54,336 nucleotides of DNA from Sphingomonadales bacterium. GTDB lineage: Bacteria > Pseudomonadota > Alphaproteobacteria > Sphingomonadales > Sphingomonadaceae. The stretch covers positions 1 to 54,336 of the forward strand of contig JAIYAA010000382.1 in assembly GCA_027489295.1 (NCBI GenBank). The letters are read 5' to 3'. Below, piece after piece: positions 14,096-22,568 of the stretch (the first letter of the stretch is position 1; every line of letters starts with the position of its first letter). The notes under the pieces are model-generated. The model ran no database searches, was not told where the DNA came from, and saw only the letters and a list, made by a program, of their open reading frames with translations. Both the position numbers and the translations under genes were made by a program.

Positions 14096-15582
14096 GCGGC
14101 GCATTCCACGATTCGTTTGAAGGTGACGGCCGCGCCAAGATCAAGGGCCGCGCCGATCCTGGCGTCGTCACGGCTTGTGCGGACCATCCCGCAGAAGCTG
14201 CCGTTATCGGGGCCCTCCTGCGGGATGACGGGCTGATCGACGCCGCCGCCGATCAGCTGACACCGGACGATTTTTCCGATTTCCTGTTCAGCCAGATGTT
14301 CGCCGTAATCGTGAACATGCGGGCCTCGGAGCAGATTGCGACCCCAATCACCGTCGCTCAGCGCTTCGCTGCAGACGAGGATCTGACCAGTCGCGGTGGC
14401 GCCCGGTATCTGGCGGAGCTTGCGTCGTCCGATCGTGCGGACCGAGGCATCGGCTACATTGCTCACCTGGTCGACCTGTCCCGCCGGCGGCTGCTGTCGG
14501 TTGCGGCCAATGAGATACGGACGCGCCTCCCCGACACCTCGATCACCGTCGAGACGCTCGCGGGCCGCATGGAGAGTGCGCTGTCGAGCGTCGTGCTCGG
14601 CACGACCTCCCGGCCGTCGATCGGCTTCGCCCAGGCCTGGGACGCTGCGATCGGCAAGATCAGGGCCATCGGCGATGGATCTGAGGAACGCGGCATCGCC
14701 ATCCCGGGCGTGGCAGAATGGAACGAGATCTGCGGCGGCGGCATGATGATGGGGCAGCTGATCCTGCTCGGCGGCCGGCCCGGCATGGGAAAGACGGCCG
14801 TCGCGCTCACCGTCGCCCGGCGGACGGCCGAGGCCGGGCACGGCGTGCTCTTCATCTCGCGAGAAATGCCCGTGGAGCAGCTCATGATGCGGCTGGTCGC
14901 GGACATGCTGTTCGAGGCCGGTTCGACGGTCACGATGGACGACGTGCTGAACGGCCGCCTGGGCGAGCGGGACTATCGCCTGGCCGAGAACATCAGGGCG
15001 CAAATCGACGCATGGCCGCTCGAGTTCGAGGAACCGCCGTCGCTCAATGCAACGCGGATCGGCCCCATGATCCGGCGCCACCAGCGCATCATGGCGCAGC
15101 GCGGCGTGACGCTTGGGCTCGTCGTCGTCGATTACATCGGCCTGCTCGATCCCCCGCAGGAGCGGTCCAACCGGGAACAGGAGGTGGGGGACACGTCCCG
15201 CGAGCTGAAGAACGTCGCCCGCGCTACGGGCGTCTCGATGCTGGCGCTCGCCCAGCTGAACCGCGCCGTCGAGCAGCGCGAAGACAAGCGGCCCATGCTC
15301 TCCGATCTGCGCGACAGCGGCAGCCTGGAGCAGGACGCCGACACGGTCGTCTATGTCTACAGAGCCGAATACTACCTGAAGCAGGCCGAGCCCGACATCG
15401 CGGACGTGAAGCGCCGCGAGTCTTGGGAGGTCGAGATGCAGATGGCGCGGGACCGCGTCGAAATCTACTCCGCCAAGGTCCGCCAAGGCGAGACCCAACG
15501 CCGCAAGATTTACTTCTTCGGCTCCAGGCAGGCCATCCGCAGCGCCGACTTCTACCGCACCGGCGGATGGGGGCATCCATGA
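14092..15582 (+). CDS. DnaB-like replicative helicase
   Basis: The 496-residue protein has a DnaB N-terminal domain (about residues 30-165) and a RecA-type helicase core (about 200-480). Walker A is GGRPGMGKT (227-235), the Walker B strand is LGLVVVDYIGLL (341-352), and VSMLALAQLNRAVEQR and DLRDSGSLEQDAD are the classic DnaB motifs. The likely start is the TTG at 14092, overlapping the primase stop by four bases. It unwinds DNA at the element's replication fork and probably pairs with the upstream primase. Confidence 0.95.
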   Translation: MSGAFHDSFEGDGRAKIKGRADPGVVTACADHPAEAAVIGALLRDDGLIDAAADQLTPDDFSDFLFSQMFAVIVNMRASEQIATPITVAQRFAADEDLTSRGGARYLAELASSDRADRGIGYIAHLVDLSRRRLLSVAANEIRTRLPDTSITVETLAGRMESALSSVVLGTTSRPSIGFAQAWDAAIGKIRAIGDGSEERGIAIPGVAEWNEICGGGMMMGQLILLGGRPGMGKTAVALTVARRTAEAGHGVLFISREMPVEQLMMRLVADMLFEAGSTVTMDDVLNGRLGERDYRLAENIRAQIDAWPLEFEEPPSLNATRIGPMIRRHQRIMAQRGVTLGLVVVDYIGLLDPPQERSNREQEVGDTSRELKNVARATGVSMLALAQLNRAVEQREDKRPMLSDLRDSGSLEQDADTVVYVYRAEYYLKQAEPDIADVKRRESWEVEMQMARDRVEIYSAKVRQGETQRRKIYFFGSRQAIRSADFYRTGGWGHP

Positions 15583-16484
15583 GCGGGTGGTTCGTGATGC
15601 ACCGCGGCTGGATGGACAGCTTCAAGCCGGAGCCGTTCACCGAGCGTGAGGCCTTCCTGTGGTCGATCGAGCAGGCGGCATTTCAGGAGCACGATCAGTG
15701 GTTCAACGGCCACCGTATCACCGTCGCCCGCGGCGAGTTCGTCACCTCGCTGCGTGACATGGAGAAGGCGTTCGGCTGGTCGCTGAAGCGCATACGAGGC
15801 TTCATGGACCGGATGGGGAAGGCCCAAAAATGGGCACACCGAAGGGCATATGAAGGGGCACAGTCTCCGACCATCATAAGTGTCTGTAATTACGATGCTT
15901 ACCAGTCAGTTTCAGACGCTGGGGGCACAGTCGAGGGCACAGCTAAGGGCACACGAAGGGCACAGTCGGGGCACAGCAAGGGCACACAACAGAAAGAAGG
16001 GAACAAGGGTAACAAGGGAGAGGATAGACCTTCGGTCTCGTCGCCCGGGGCGGACGACCGCGCCAAGACGGCAGTTCCCGGATCCCGTTCCCTCGCCCTG
16101 GTGCCCGCCGTCGACGTGGTCGCGTGTGCCTTCGACGATTTCGAGCTGATGCGCCGTTCCATCGATCCGGCGGCGCGGGTGGCGCAACTGACCCCCGACC
16201 GCAGGAAGAAGCTCGCCGCCCGGCTGGGCGACATTGGCGGCCCTGATGCTTGGCGGGAGGTCCTCGCCATCGTGGCAGCGTCGCGGTTTCTCCGCGGAGA
16301 GACCTCCCGCACCGGTCGCCTCGTAGCGACCATCGACTGGCTCCTGAAACCCGAAAATCTCCGCAAGGTCCGAGAAGGAAACTACGATGACCGACATCCA
16401 GCAAATGCCAGCCGAGAATCGGCTGTTCGAAATAGCCCCATCGATGCGCTCGGCGCCGCCATCGCTGCTTCCGGCCTTGGCTGA
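15579..16484 (+). CDS. Phage replication/initiator-type protein (winged-helix N-terminus)
   Basis: The 301-residue protein overlaps the helicase gene by ATGA. The N-terminus (GWFVMHRGWMDSF, AFLWSIEQAAF, RGEFVTSLRDMEKAFGWSLK, IRGFMDRM) follows the pattern of phage winged-helix replication proteins. A polar linker rich in Gly, Lys and Gln (about 110-145) is followed by a helical C-terminal domain ending WLLKPENLRKVREGNYD, which is also typical. It probably binds the replication origin or recruits the helicase. Its last 98 bases overlap the next gene. Confidence 0.75.
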   Translation: MSGWFVMHRGWMDSFKPEPFTEREAFLWSIEQAAFQEHDQWFNGHRITVARGEFVTSLRDMEKAFGWSLKRIRGFMDRMGKAQKWAHRRAYEGAQSPTIISVCNYDAYQSVSDAGGTVEGTAKGTRRAQSGHSKGTQQKEGNKGNKGEDRPSVSSPGADDRAKTAVPGSRSLALVPAVDVVACAFDDFELMRRSIDPAARVAQLTPDRRKKLAARLGDIGGPDAWREVLAIVAASRFLRGETSRTGRLVATIDWLLKPENLRKVREGNYDDRHPANASRESAVRNSPIDALGAAIAASGLG

Positions 16485-16968
16485 CAGCACTTTCGTTTAC
16501 GATGGGGGCCGGGCGTGGAACCCCGAGCGCGCGCTGGATCTGGCCGCGCGCCACGACGCGGAACACCTCGTCCCGCAGGTTCGCGCGGAGCTGGAGGAGG
16601 CCCTCGCTCCGGTGCCAAAGCAGTGGTTCGGGAGGCGCCTGCCGGTGCTCTGGACGCTTTTCATGGCCGCCCGCGAGGCCGACGCTCGCGCGCTGACGAT
16701 ATGGATGTCCGAGACAGCGCACCTGCTAGGCGACCTGCCGCACGACATCGTCGCGCATGCGATCGACGAAGCTATCCGCACCAGTCGGCACGGCTTCATT
16801 CCCTCCGTCGGCGAAATCAGGGCCATCGCGGATCCGATCCTCGTCGAGCGTAAGCGGCACATTCAGCGGTTGCAGGCAATGGAGGCCGCATTAGCTGATC
16901 TCCGCGCATCTGCTGCGCGGCAGGAACGGCGCCAGGCGACGCAGCGCGCCGCCCAGGCCAGCAGGTAG
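16387..16968 (+). CDS. Hypothetical replication-region protein (possible helicase-loader-like)
   Basis: The 193-residue protein has a strong ribosome site (AGAAGGA, 7 bases before the ATG), although its start lies inside the previous gene. The central part is helical with VPKQWFGRRLPVLWTLFMAA and HGFIPSVGEIRAIADP, a layout that vaguely recalls phage helicase loaders. The C-terminus is Gln/Arg/Ala-rich. The loader idea rests on place and general look only. Confidence 0.6.
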   Translation: MTDIQQMPAENRLFEIAPSMRSAPPSLLPALADSTFVYDGGRAWNPERALDLAARHDAEHLVPQVRAELEEALAPVPKQWFGRRLPVLWTLFMAAREADARALTIWMSETAHLLGDLPHDIVAHAIDEAIRTSRHGFIPSVGEIRAIADPILVERKRHIQRLQAMEAALADLRASAARQERRQATQRAAQASR

Positions 16969-16976
16969 GCCGCCCT

Positions 16977-17174
16977 ATGCGATCCTCCCTCGCCCCGATC
17001 GCTGCTGCGTGCCGGGAGCCGGATCCGCGGGCAGCGCGGAAGGCGGCGCGCGACGCTTGGCATGCCGGCGGCATCATCCTGATCAACCCGGAGTGGCTGC
17101 AATCTTGGACCGACCGCAAGCAGGCCGAGATCCTCGCGGAGAAGCTGTTCGGCAAGCGGAAGGCGGACCAATGA
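16977..17174 (+). CDS. Small hypothetical protein
   Basis: The 65-residue protein contains ARKAARDAWHAGGIILINPE and a basic end AEKLFGKRKADQ. It is not recognised. Its stop overlaps the start of a 23-codon frame (ATGA), so it looks like a genuine member of the rightward early operon. Confidence 0.5.
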   Translation: MRSSLAPIAAACREPDPRAARKAARDAWHAGGIILINPEWLQSWTDRKQAEILAEKLFGKRKADQ

Positions 17175-17242
17175 GCGACGCGTTCAGAGGCTCCGCGGCG
17201 CCCGGCTCGGCTTGCCGGACGGGTGCCAAGAGCAGCTGGTGA
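17171..17242 (+). CDS. Possible 23-residue peptide, coupled on both sides
   Basis: A short frame starts at ATG 17171, overlapping the previous stop (ATGA), and ends at TGA 17240-17242, overlapping a GTG start (GTGA). It encodes 23 residues rich in Ser, Gly and Ala with two Trp/Arg-type ends. It may be a real micropeptide or only a translational bridge that carries ribosomes to the next gene. Confidence 0.35.
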   Translation: MSDAFRGSAAPGSACRTGAKSSW

Positions 17243-17619
17243 CAACGAAGAGCTATAGCCTTGAACAGCGCGTTTTTCAGGCGATCCACCATCACTTCCG
17301 ACTATACGGTTGCTCCCCGTCCTACATCGATATCGGGCTTGCGGTGGGCATCCATCCGCGACACGTCGGGAGGCCGCTCAGGGGGCTGATGCAGAAGGGG
17401 CTGCTGACTTTCACGCCCGGCTCCACGCGATCGATCGTTCTCGCAGATCGCTTGGCCAACTGCTCCGACGCTGAACTTGAGCGAGCGGCGCTGCAGCGGG
17501 GCGGCCGCGTCATCTGGAGCGATTTGCCGGCGCTTGCATACGCCCACGATGTGGCGACCTGCGGAATGGAAACAGATCGGGAACTGGTGGATCTACTCGA
17601 TAGAATTGCGGGGAACTGA
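17239..17619 (+). CDS. LexA-like winged-helix protein without protease domain
   Basis: With the GTG at 17239 the protein has 126 residues. The first 65 resemble a LexA/MarR-like winged helix: LEQRVFQAIHHHFRLYGCSP, SYIDIGLAVGIHPRHVGRPL, and a wing with KGLLTFTPGSTRS. The rest (DAELERAALQRGGRV onward) is helical and unassigned. It is likely a DNA-binding regulator of the rightward genes; its target is unknown. A TTG nine codons upstream is an alternative start. Confidence 0.6.
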   Translation: MTTKSYSLEQRVFQAIHHHFRLYGCSPSYIDIGLAVGIHPRHVGRPLRGLMQKGLLTFTPGSTRSIVLADRLANCSDAELERAALQRGGRVIWSDLPALAYAHDVATCGMETDRELVDLLDRIAGN

Positions 17620-17622
17620 ACG

Positions 17623-18555
17623 ATGGCGCGGCGGAAAGCGAAGGCGAAGAAAGTTGTGAAACAGCGCAAGGCGCGGCCGCTCAGCGATATCCAGAGCGCG
17701 GATCAACCGACGCCCGAAATGCGCGCGCGATACGAATATGAGTTCGTGCCGGTGCACACGGAAATGAACATCCGCTTGGGTGCCGCTTACAGGCGTGTGC
17801 CGCTGTATGTGACCATGGCCAAGAAGGCTGATCGCTTCACGTTCCCTGAGCTGGAAGCGATGCGCCTGTATCGCTCGGTCTTCGACAGATGTGAGCGGTC
17901 ACCGATGAGTTGCGCCCTGGCCGGGGGCGGCTCATTCAGCCGCGGGCTTAGCCCCACCAGCTTCTTCCACGCCACGCCCGGTGTGGTCGAAGCGAAGAGG
18001 AAACTCGCATTTTTGGAGCGCGGCCTTGGCCACACGCTCACCACCATGCGCGACCTGGTCCTGCACGATAAGTCCTTCAGCCTGATGGCTATGGAGCGGT
18101 TCGGCTCGCGCACACGCAGCTGGATCGTAGAAGAGCCGGTCCTCTCGAAGGGCGCACCGGTGATGGTCGACGGAAAGCCGTTGATGAAGGCGGTTCACCG
18201 CGAGGATATTGTCCCGCGGTCAGGCCGTGATCGGGCACTAGTCTCGGAGGAGTTCAGGCTGGGCTTGCGGCTGCTATGCCAAGCCGTCGAGCGCCTTACC
18301 AATGCGGACGTTCATGAAATCTGGGTGCATGTCCGCGACGACGGCAGCGCCATCGTCCACCGCGCCACGATCGCCCCGAACGGCACTTTCCGTCTCTGGG
18401 GCAAGGCTGCGGAGGTCACGCTCGTGCTTGATCGGCTCCTCGCTGCGAACAAGGACTGCCTCATCTTCGATACGCCAGAGGCCGCCCGGGATGCCCTTCT
18501 CGAAGCCGACGATGGGCTCCTTGATCGACTTGAGCCTGACGAATTGGCAGCCTGA
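17623..18555 (+). CDS. Hypothetical phage protein, last gene of the rightward early operon
   Basis: The 310-residue protein has a very basic start (ARRKAKAKKVVKQRKARPLS), an Arg-rich helical middle (LEAMRLYRSVFDRCERS) and an alpha/beta C-terminal half (VHEIWVHVRDDGSAIVHR). I do not recognise it. Position before the packaging genes could suit a late regulator such as an antiterminator, but no motif supports this. It starts 3 bp after the previous stop. Confidence 0.6.
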   Translation: MARRKAKAKKVVKQRKARPLSDIQSADQPTPEMRARYEYEFVPVHTEMNIRLGAAYRRVPLYVTMAKKADRFTFPELEAMRLYRSVFDRCERSPMSCALAGGGSFSRGLSPTSFFHATPGVVEAKRKLAFLERGLGHTLTTMRDLVLHDKSFSLMAMERFGSRTRSWIVEEPVLSKGAPVMVDGKPLMKAVHREDIVPRSGRDRALVSEEFRLGLRLLCQAVERLTNADVHEIWVHVRDDGSAIVHRATIAPNGTFRLWGKAAEVTLVLDRLLAANKDCLIFDTPEAARDALLEADDGLLDRLEPDELAA

Positions 18556-18774
18556 GCATCTGCTGTTCTTCGACAGATAGGATGCGGGCGGCGATGGCAA
18601 GACGGCGACCTGCGCTCTGCAATTCGCTACTAAGCTATCGGATTGTAGCTGTTGGCCTCAGACCGTGTTCGCCATGGGATATCCTATATCGCCCGATGCT
18701 TGGCGGGTTGCGCGGGGGCAACTCATGTGGCATCAGCGTCATGTTCCTGAATAGCGCCCACCGCGCACCGACTT
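18556..18774. other. Intergenic stretch at the end of the early operon
   Basis: No convincing gene is seen here. A frame of 64 codons (18582-18776) has no ribosome site, an odd composition and no family look. The stretch ends in a hairpin terminator at 18775. It may hold a late promoter, which I cannot identify by eye. Confidence 0.4.
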
Positions 18775-18804
18775 AGCCCGCCACTCGGCGGGCTTTGTCG
18801 TTTC
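18775..18804 (+). terminator. Rho-independent-type terminator
   Basis: AGCCCGCC (18775-18782) pairs with GGCGGGCT (18787-18794) around the loop ACTC and is followed by TTGTCGTTTC. It would end the rightward early operon before the packaging genes. Confidence 0.65.
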
Positions 18805-18810
18805 TGGGGG

Positions 18811-18972
18811 ATGGGGATGCCTGACACCGCGCAGCTCCTCGAGCAGATCGCCGGTCAACTTCACGCCCTGGCTTTCGACGTTGGGGAATATGGCACCACC
18901 GATGCAGCGCGGATCGAAGCACGCCGCATTGCCGAAGCCATCGTGTCCGCCGTCGAAGAAGGGGCGAGTTGA
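18811..18972 (+). CDS. Small hypothetical protein upstream of the HNH gene
   Basis: A 53-residue frame starts at ATG 18811 (or the in-frame ATG at 18817). It encodes a helical acidic peptide with LLEQIAGQLHALAFDVGEYG and IEARRIAEAIVSAVEEG. Its TGA overlaps the ATG of the HNH endonuclease gene (TGATG), which supports translation. It may help or regulate the nuclease; no family is recognised. Confidence 0.5.
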   Translation: MGMPDTAQLLEQIAGQLHALAFDVGEYGTTDAARIEARRIAEAIVSAVEEGAS

Positions 18973-19292
18973 TGGCTTGGCCTCGGACTAGCCGCCATGT
19001 CCGCGGCTATGGCGCTGAGCACGACAAGATGCGCGCACATCTGATGCGCACCGTGATCGTCTGTGAGGAGTGCCGCCGGCAAGGGCGTGTGACTGTCGGC
19101 ACGATCGCCGACCACATAGTGCCGCTCGCGAAGGGCGGCACCGGGGAGCGGTCCAACTACCAGCTCCTATGCGAGCCCTGCTCGGACACGAAGACGCTGG
19201 CCGACAAGGGCGCCGCGTCGCGGCCAGCCCGCGGCATAGGAAGCGATGGTCGCCCGACCAGCGCGGAGCATTTGTGGAATCGGAGAACATGA
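18972..19292 (+). CDS. HNH endonuclease (packaging-associated)
   Basis: The 106-residue protein has the HNH layout: C-x2-C (CEEC), then ADHIVPLAKGG with the catalytic His, SNYQLLCEPC with the Asn and the second Cys pair, and TKT. HNH proteins encoded next to terminase genes of HK97-like phages take part in cos cleavage and DNA packaging (family knowledge). The gene lies about 1 kb before the small terminase, as expected. It overlaps the next gene (ATGA). Confidence 0.88.
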   Translation: MAWPRTSRHVRGYGAEHDKMRAHLMRTVIVCEECRRQGRVTVGTIADHIVPLAKGGTGERSNYQLLCEPCSDTKTLADKGAASRPARGIGSDGRPTSAEHLWNRRT

Positions 19293-19756
19293 TCATGGCC
19301 AAGGACTTGAGTGCCGTGTCCTGCAGCATGCCGAAGCTGATCGGCACGATGTCCTTGCGGGTGCGCTTCAGTGGCGTGGCGGGGCTGCGGCTGAAGATAT
19401 CCGCTGCCGTGGTTCGCATCGCATCGCTGATCGGCGGCTTCGGCGTCGAGTTCGAGCCGATGCAGGAAGATCTGGAGTTCACGGACGAGGGCTGCCCTCG
19501 CGCCCTTTCGATCCTTCCGGGGCACAAATGTTACCGGCACGACGCGCTCGACTTCGGCGGAGACCTGACGATCATGTTGGACGGGGTCGAGCAGCAGGAT
19601 GTCGTTGCTTACGACATCGATGCCGGGCGGGTGTCGCGATACTCGCGCGGCGAGGACCGCAGCCTTCAGATCGAGCGGCTTGGTGACGATGGCTTCGCCG
19701 GCCTTGTGGTCGAGCACCTCCGCGGTGCTGTCACCGTTGGGCGCAATCGGCCATGA
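19289..19756 (+). CDS. Hypothetical protein after the HNH gene
   Basis: The 155-residue protein starts at an ATGA overlap with the HNH gene; an ATG at 19295 is an alternative. An amphipathic basic helix region (LRVRFSGVAGLRLKISAAVV, then IASLIGGFGVEFE) is followed by an alpha/beta part with LTIMLDGVEQQDVVAYDIDA. The helix could be membrane-associated. No family is recognised. Confidence 0.55.
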   Translation: MIMAKDLSAVSCSMPKLIGTMSLRVRFSGVAGLRLKISAAVVRIASLIGGFGVEFEPMQEDLEFTDEGCPRALSILPGHKCYRHDALDFGGDLTIMLDGVEQQDVVAYDIDAGRVSRYSRGEDRSLQIERLGDDGFAGLVVEHLRGAVTVGRNRP

Positions 19757-19776
19757 TCAGCGCAGTATCGCCAGGA

Positions 19777-20067
19777 TCATCCCAGATCCTTCTTAGGGGG
19801 GATGGGAGGTACACGGGGCGGCTCACCGTTGATGCGGGTTGCGCCCTGGGCCTCCATTCCCGCGATCAGGAAGCGGGACACCGGATTGTCGAAAGCATCG
19901 ACGCCGGGGCCGTATGTGAAACGATTTTCGGTCTTGAGTTGCATGTCGTCGAAGCGAACCGAACCACCATTATAGCGAAGCTCGCACCCTTCAAAGCTGC
20001 ACCGGATGAAGGTGTTTCCGTCTAAGTAGACGACGGTGTCGACGAAGGCTTTGTCGATATATTCCAC
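19777..20067 (-). CDS. Leftward hypothetical gene between HNH and terminase genes
   Basis: With the GTG at 20067 (GGAG ribosome site 8 bases upstream) the protein has 96 residues; an in-frame ATG at 20148 would add 27. VYLDGNTFIRCSFEGCELRY followed by FDDMQLKTENRFTYGP resembles pentapeptide-repeat-like phage proteins of the type F-x-x-C-x-F-x-x-C. It is opposite to all its neighbours, so it behaves like a separately expressed cargo (moron) gene. Function is unknown. Confidence 0.6.
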   Translation of the reverse strand: MEYIDKAFVDTVVYLDGNTFIRCSFEGCELRYNGGSVRFDDMQLKTENRFTYGPGVDAFDNPVSRFLIAGMEAQGATRINGEPPRVPPIPPKKDLG

Positions 20068-20148
20068 GTGTTGAGCTCCGGTGTTGATCGCACAACCACC
20101 GTAGCCGGAAGAGGGGGCGTCGCAAGGCACTCCCTCTTCCGCGACCAT

Positions 20149-20298
20149 TTCACCGCATTGCGGAGGCGGTCTTCGGCCTGGCCACCCCCCCCCTCGAAAG
20201 TTGGGGGGTGCCGGGCCTCAGGACCGAACCCGCCCTGCGTGCGCACTGCGAGTAGATTTTGAGGGGGGAGGGTTTCGGCCCGGCCCCTGGAGACCTTG
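20149..20298. other. Intergenic C-tract/G-tract region before terS, candidate cos
   Basis: This stretch holds a run of nine C, then CTCGAAAGTT and GGGGGGTG, forming a stem of CACCCCCC (20183-20190) with GGGGGGTG (20203-20210), and a second GAGGGGGGAGGG tract. It lies directly before the small terminase gene and after an HNH gene, the usual place of cos. No cut site can be assigned from sequence alone. Confidence 0.35.
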
Positions 20299-20733
20299 AT
20301 GACCAATCTGGTTGAGCTCCCCGGCGGCGACGGCACGCCTCCGGAGCCGAATTGGCGTGCCATCTTCGGCCGTGCCGACGATCGCGCCGCCGCTTCCAGC
20401 TATTGGAAGGGCATCATCAGCGAGATGCGCGCGGCGGAGAAGCTGGCCGTCGTCAACGCCCATTCGATCAAGCGCCTCGTCGTTGCCTATGTCACCTACG
20501 ACATCAGCGCGCGCGAGGTGCTGAAGTCCGGCCCGGTCATGAAGGCCAAGAAGACCGGTGTTCCGACCTACAACCCGTGGTGGACGACGATGTCGAACGC
20601 GGCGAGCCAGGCCCAGGCCATCGAGAAGGAGCTTTGCGTGTCGCCGCGAGACCGCAACAGCGGCGGCAAGGTCACCAAGACGACGCGGAAGAAGACCGGC
20701 GCGGACGCATATCTGAAGCCGCGCAATGCCTAA
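20299..20733 (+). CDS. terS: Terminase small subunit (P27-like)
   Basis: The 144-residue protein fits phage P27-type small terminases: a helical N-terminal part (YWKGIISEMRAAEKLAVVNA, IKRLVVAYVTYDISAREVL), then PTYNPWWTTMSNAASQAQAI and the conserved LCVSPRDRNSGG near the end. It binds the packaging site and delivers DNA to the large subunit encoded next, with an 8-bp overlap. The ATG at 20299 was chosen over an adjoining TTG. Confidence 0.88.
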   Translation: MTNLVELPGGDGTPPEPNWRAIFGRADDRAAASSYWKGIISEMRAAEKLAVVNAHSIKRLVVAYVTYDISAREVLKSGPVMKAKKTGVPTYNPWWTTMSNAASQAQAIEKELCVSPRDRNSGGKVTKTTRKKTGADAYLKPRNA

Positions 20734-22558
20734 CCCGTTCCTCTCCGCCGAGGATCCGACGACCGCATGGGCGCAGGCCGCCGTGTCGGGCAAGATCGTC
20801 GTCGGCGAGTTCGTGCGCGGTCAGGCCGAGCGCCATCTTCGCGATATCCGCGATGGGGAGAGGCGGGGGATATTCTGGCGACCGGATGCGGCCGCGCATG
20901 CGCTCGGGTTCCTGCCTGCGGTGCTCGCGGTGACCGATGGCCCCTCCGCGGGGCAGCCATTTCACCCCCTGGCGTGGCATACCTTCGTCGTGGGCTCTAT
21001 CTTCGGGTGGCGCACCGCGACGGACCGCCTTCGCTTCCGCTCTGCCTGGCTGGAGACCGGGAAGGGTCAGGCGAAGTCGCCACTGATGGCGGCCATCGGC
21101 CTCTACATCATGGGGTGGTTCGAGATCCCGCGCGCCCAGGTGTTCGCACTGGGCAACGACAAGGCAACCGCCAACGTGTTGTTCCGAGACGCGGTGGCGA
21201 TGTGTCGCGCTGACATCCCGGATCAGGAGGAGGGGGATAGCCTGGAGGCGCGGGGCGAGGTCGTGGTCCGCGGTGAGGGCGACAATGCTTGGAAGATCGA
21301 GCATCCGGAATCAGGCTCATTCTTCCGCACGCTGGCCGGCGGCGAGCGTCAGTCGGGACCCCGGCCGGCGGCAGTGCTCGCGGACGAGATCCACGAGTTC
21401 CGAAGCGACACCGCGCTGAAGACTTGGGAGGAGGCGATCGCGAAGGTGGCGACCAGCGCCATCATGATCCTCGGCACGAACACGCCTGCCACCACCCAGC
21501 ATGTCGGCAAGTCCTACAGCGATCTCTATCAGGAGATCGCGCTGGGCAAGGTGAAGGACGACACGGCATTCGCCTTCGTGGCGCGCGTCGACAAGTCGGA
21601 TCGGGAGAACGTGTTCTCCAATGAGGCGTGCTGGCCTAAGTCGATGCCGGCGCTGGGCGAGACGTTCCCCATCGAGAACATCCGCGAGCGCGTCGTCACC
21701 GCCCGCACGCGGGTCTCGACAGCGTCGTCGGTGAAGCGCCTATATTTCGGCATCGAGGTCGGCGCGGCCGATTTCTGGATCGATGAGAATGCCTGGGCGG
21801 CGGTGCAGAGCGGCCCTGAGACGGCTATCGACATGAAGGAACTGCGCGGCAAGCGCTGCTACCTCGCGCTCGATCTGTCTCGCAAGAACGACCTGACCGC
21901 TCTGTCGGCCGACTGGATCACGCTCAAGGTCGATGAACCGGTCCAGCACCAGGTGAAGACCTGGTATTGGACCACCAAGGACGGGCTGGAGGATCGCGAA
22001 CGGAGCGATAACGCGCCCTACAGCGAGTGGGTGGAAGAGGGGTATTTGACTGCGGTGCCCGGCGCCGTGATCGACATGACCTTCATCGCCGCCCAGGTCC
22101 GGGACATCGAAGCCGAGCACGATGTGGCTTTCCTCGCATTCGATGCTGCGTTCATGCTGCTGTTCGAGGAAGCGTGCCAGGAGATCGGCTTCCCAGTCTG
22201 GCGCTACGAAGGGCCCGGGAAGCCGGAGGGCAAGGGGCTGAAGCTGGTTGCCCACGCCCAGGGCACAAAGGTCATGTTCGAGGATCGGCAGCTCTGCATG
22301 CCGAAATCGATCACCAAGCTCGAGGACGCGATCCTCGCGGAATCGATCATCATCGACGCCTCACCGGTCACCTACAGCTGCGCCGCGAACGCTGCGCTGA
22401 TCGAGGACGGGCAGGAGAACCGGGCGTTCGACAAAAAGCGTTCGCGTGGTCGAATCGATGGCCTGGTCACGATCGCCATGGCTGTCGGCGCGGCTGCGAT
22501 GAACGAGAAGCCGCCGAAGAAGTCGGTCTATGCCCGCCGCGGCGTCCGCAGGCTCTGA
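20726..22558 (+). CDS. terL: Terminase large subunit
   Basis: The 610-residue protein is the ATP-driven DNA-packaging motor with a nuclease domain. The ATPase domain has a Walker A-like TGKGQAKS (111-118) and Walker B AVLADEIHE (216-224), then ILGTNTPATTQHVG as a coupling-type motif. The C-terminal nuclease domain begins around residue 375 (RCYLALDLSRKNDLTALS) with the first acidic residue near 382. Length and motif spacing match HK97/Terminase_1-type large subunits. It overlaps terS by eight bases. Confidence 0.95.
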   Translation: MPNPFLSAEDPTTAWAQAAVSGKIVVGEFVRGQAERHLRDIRDGERRGIFWRPDAAAHALGFLPAVLAVTDGPSAGQPFHPLAWHTFVVGSIFGWRTATDRLRFRSAWLETGKGQAKSPLMAAIGLYIMGWFEIPRAQVFALGNDKATANVLFRDAVAMCRADIPDQEEGDSLEARGEVVVRGEGDNAWKIEHPESGSFFRTLAGGERQSGPRPAAVLADEIHEFRSDTALKTWEEAIAKVATSAIMILGTNTPATTQHVGKSYSDLYQEIALGKVKDDTAFAFVARVDKSDRENVFSNEACWPKSMPALGETFPIENIRERVVTARTRVSTASSVKRLYFGIEVGAADFWIDENAWAAVQSGPETAIDMKELRGKRCYLALDLSRKNDLTALSADWITLKVDEPVQHQVKTWYWTTKDGLEDRERSDNAPYSEWVEEGYLTAVPGAVIDMTFIAAQVRDIEAEHDVAFLAFDAAFMLLFEEACQEIGFPVWRYEGPGKPEGKGLKLVAHAQGTKVMFEDRQLCMPKSITKLEDAILAESIIIDASPVTYSCAANAALIEDGQENRAFDKKRSRGRIDGLVTIAMAVGAAAMNEKPPKKSVYARRGVRRL

Positions 22559-22568
22559 AGGAAGGACG

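Noticed and set aside
14011..15576. Long minus-strand open frame (521 codons) opposite the DnaB-like helicase gene
   Set aside because: It mirrors the helicase gene in GC-rich DNA, has no family motif and many Arg/His/Ala runs. The plus-strand frame has complete DnaB motifs.
18582..18776. 64-codon plus-strand frame between the early operon and the HNH region
   Set aside because: No ribosome site, odd composition, no coupling to neighbours, and it ends in a terminator hairpin.
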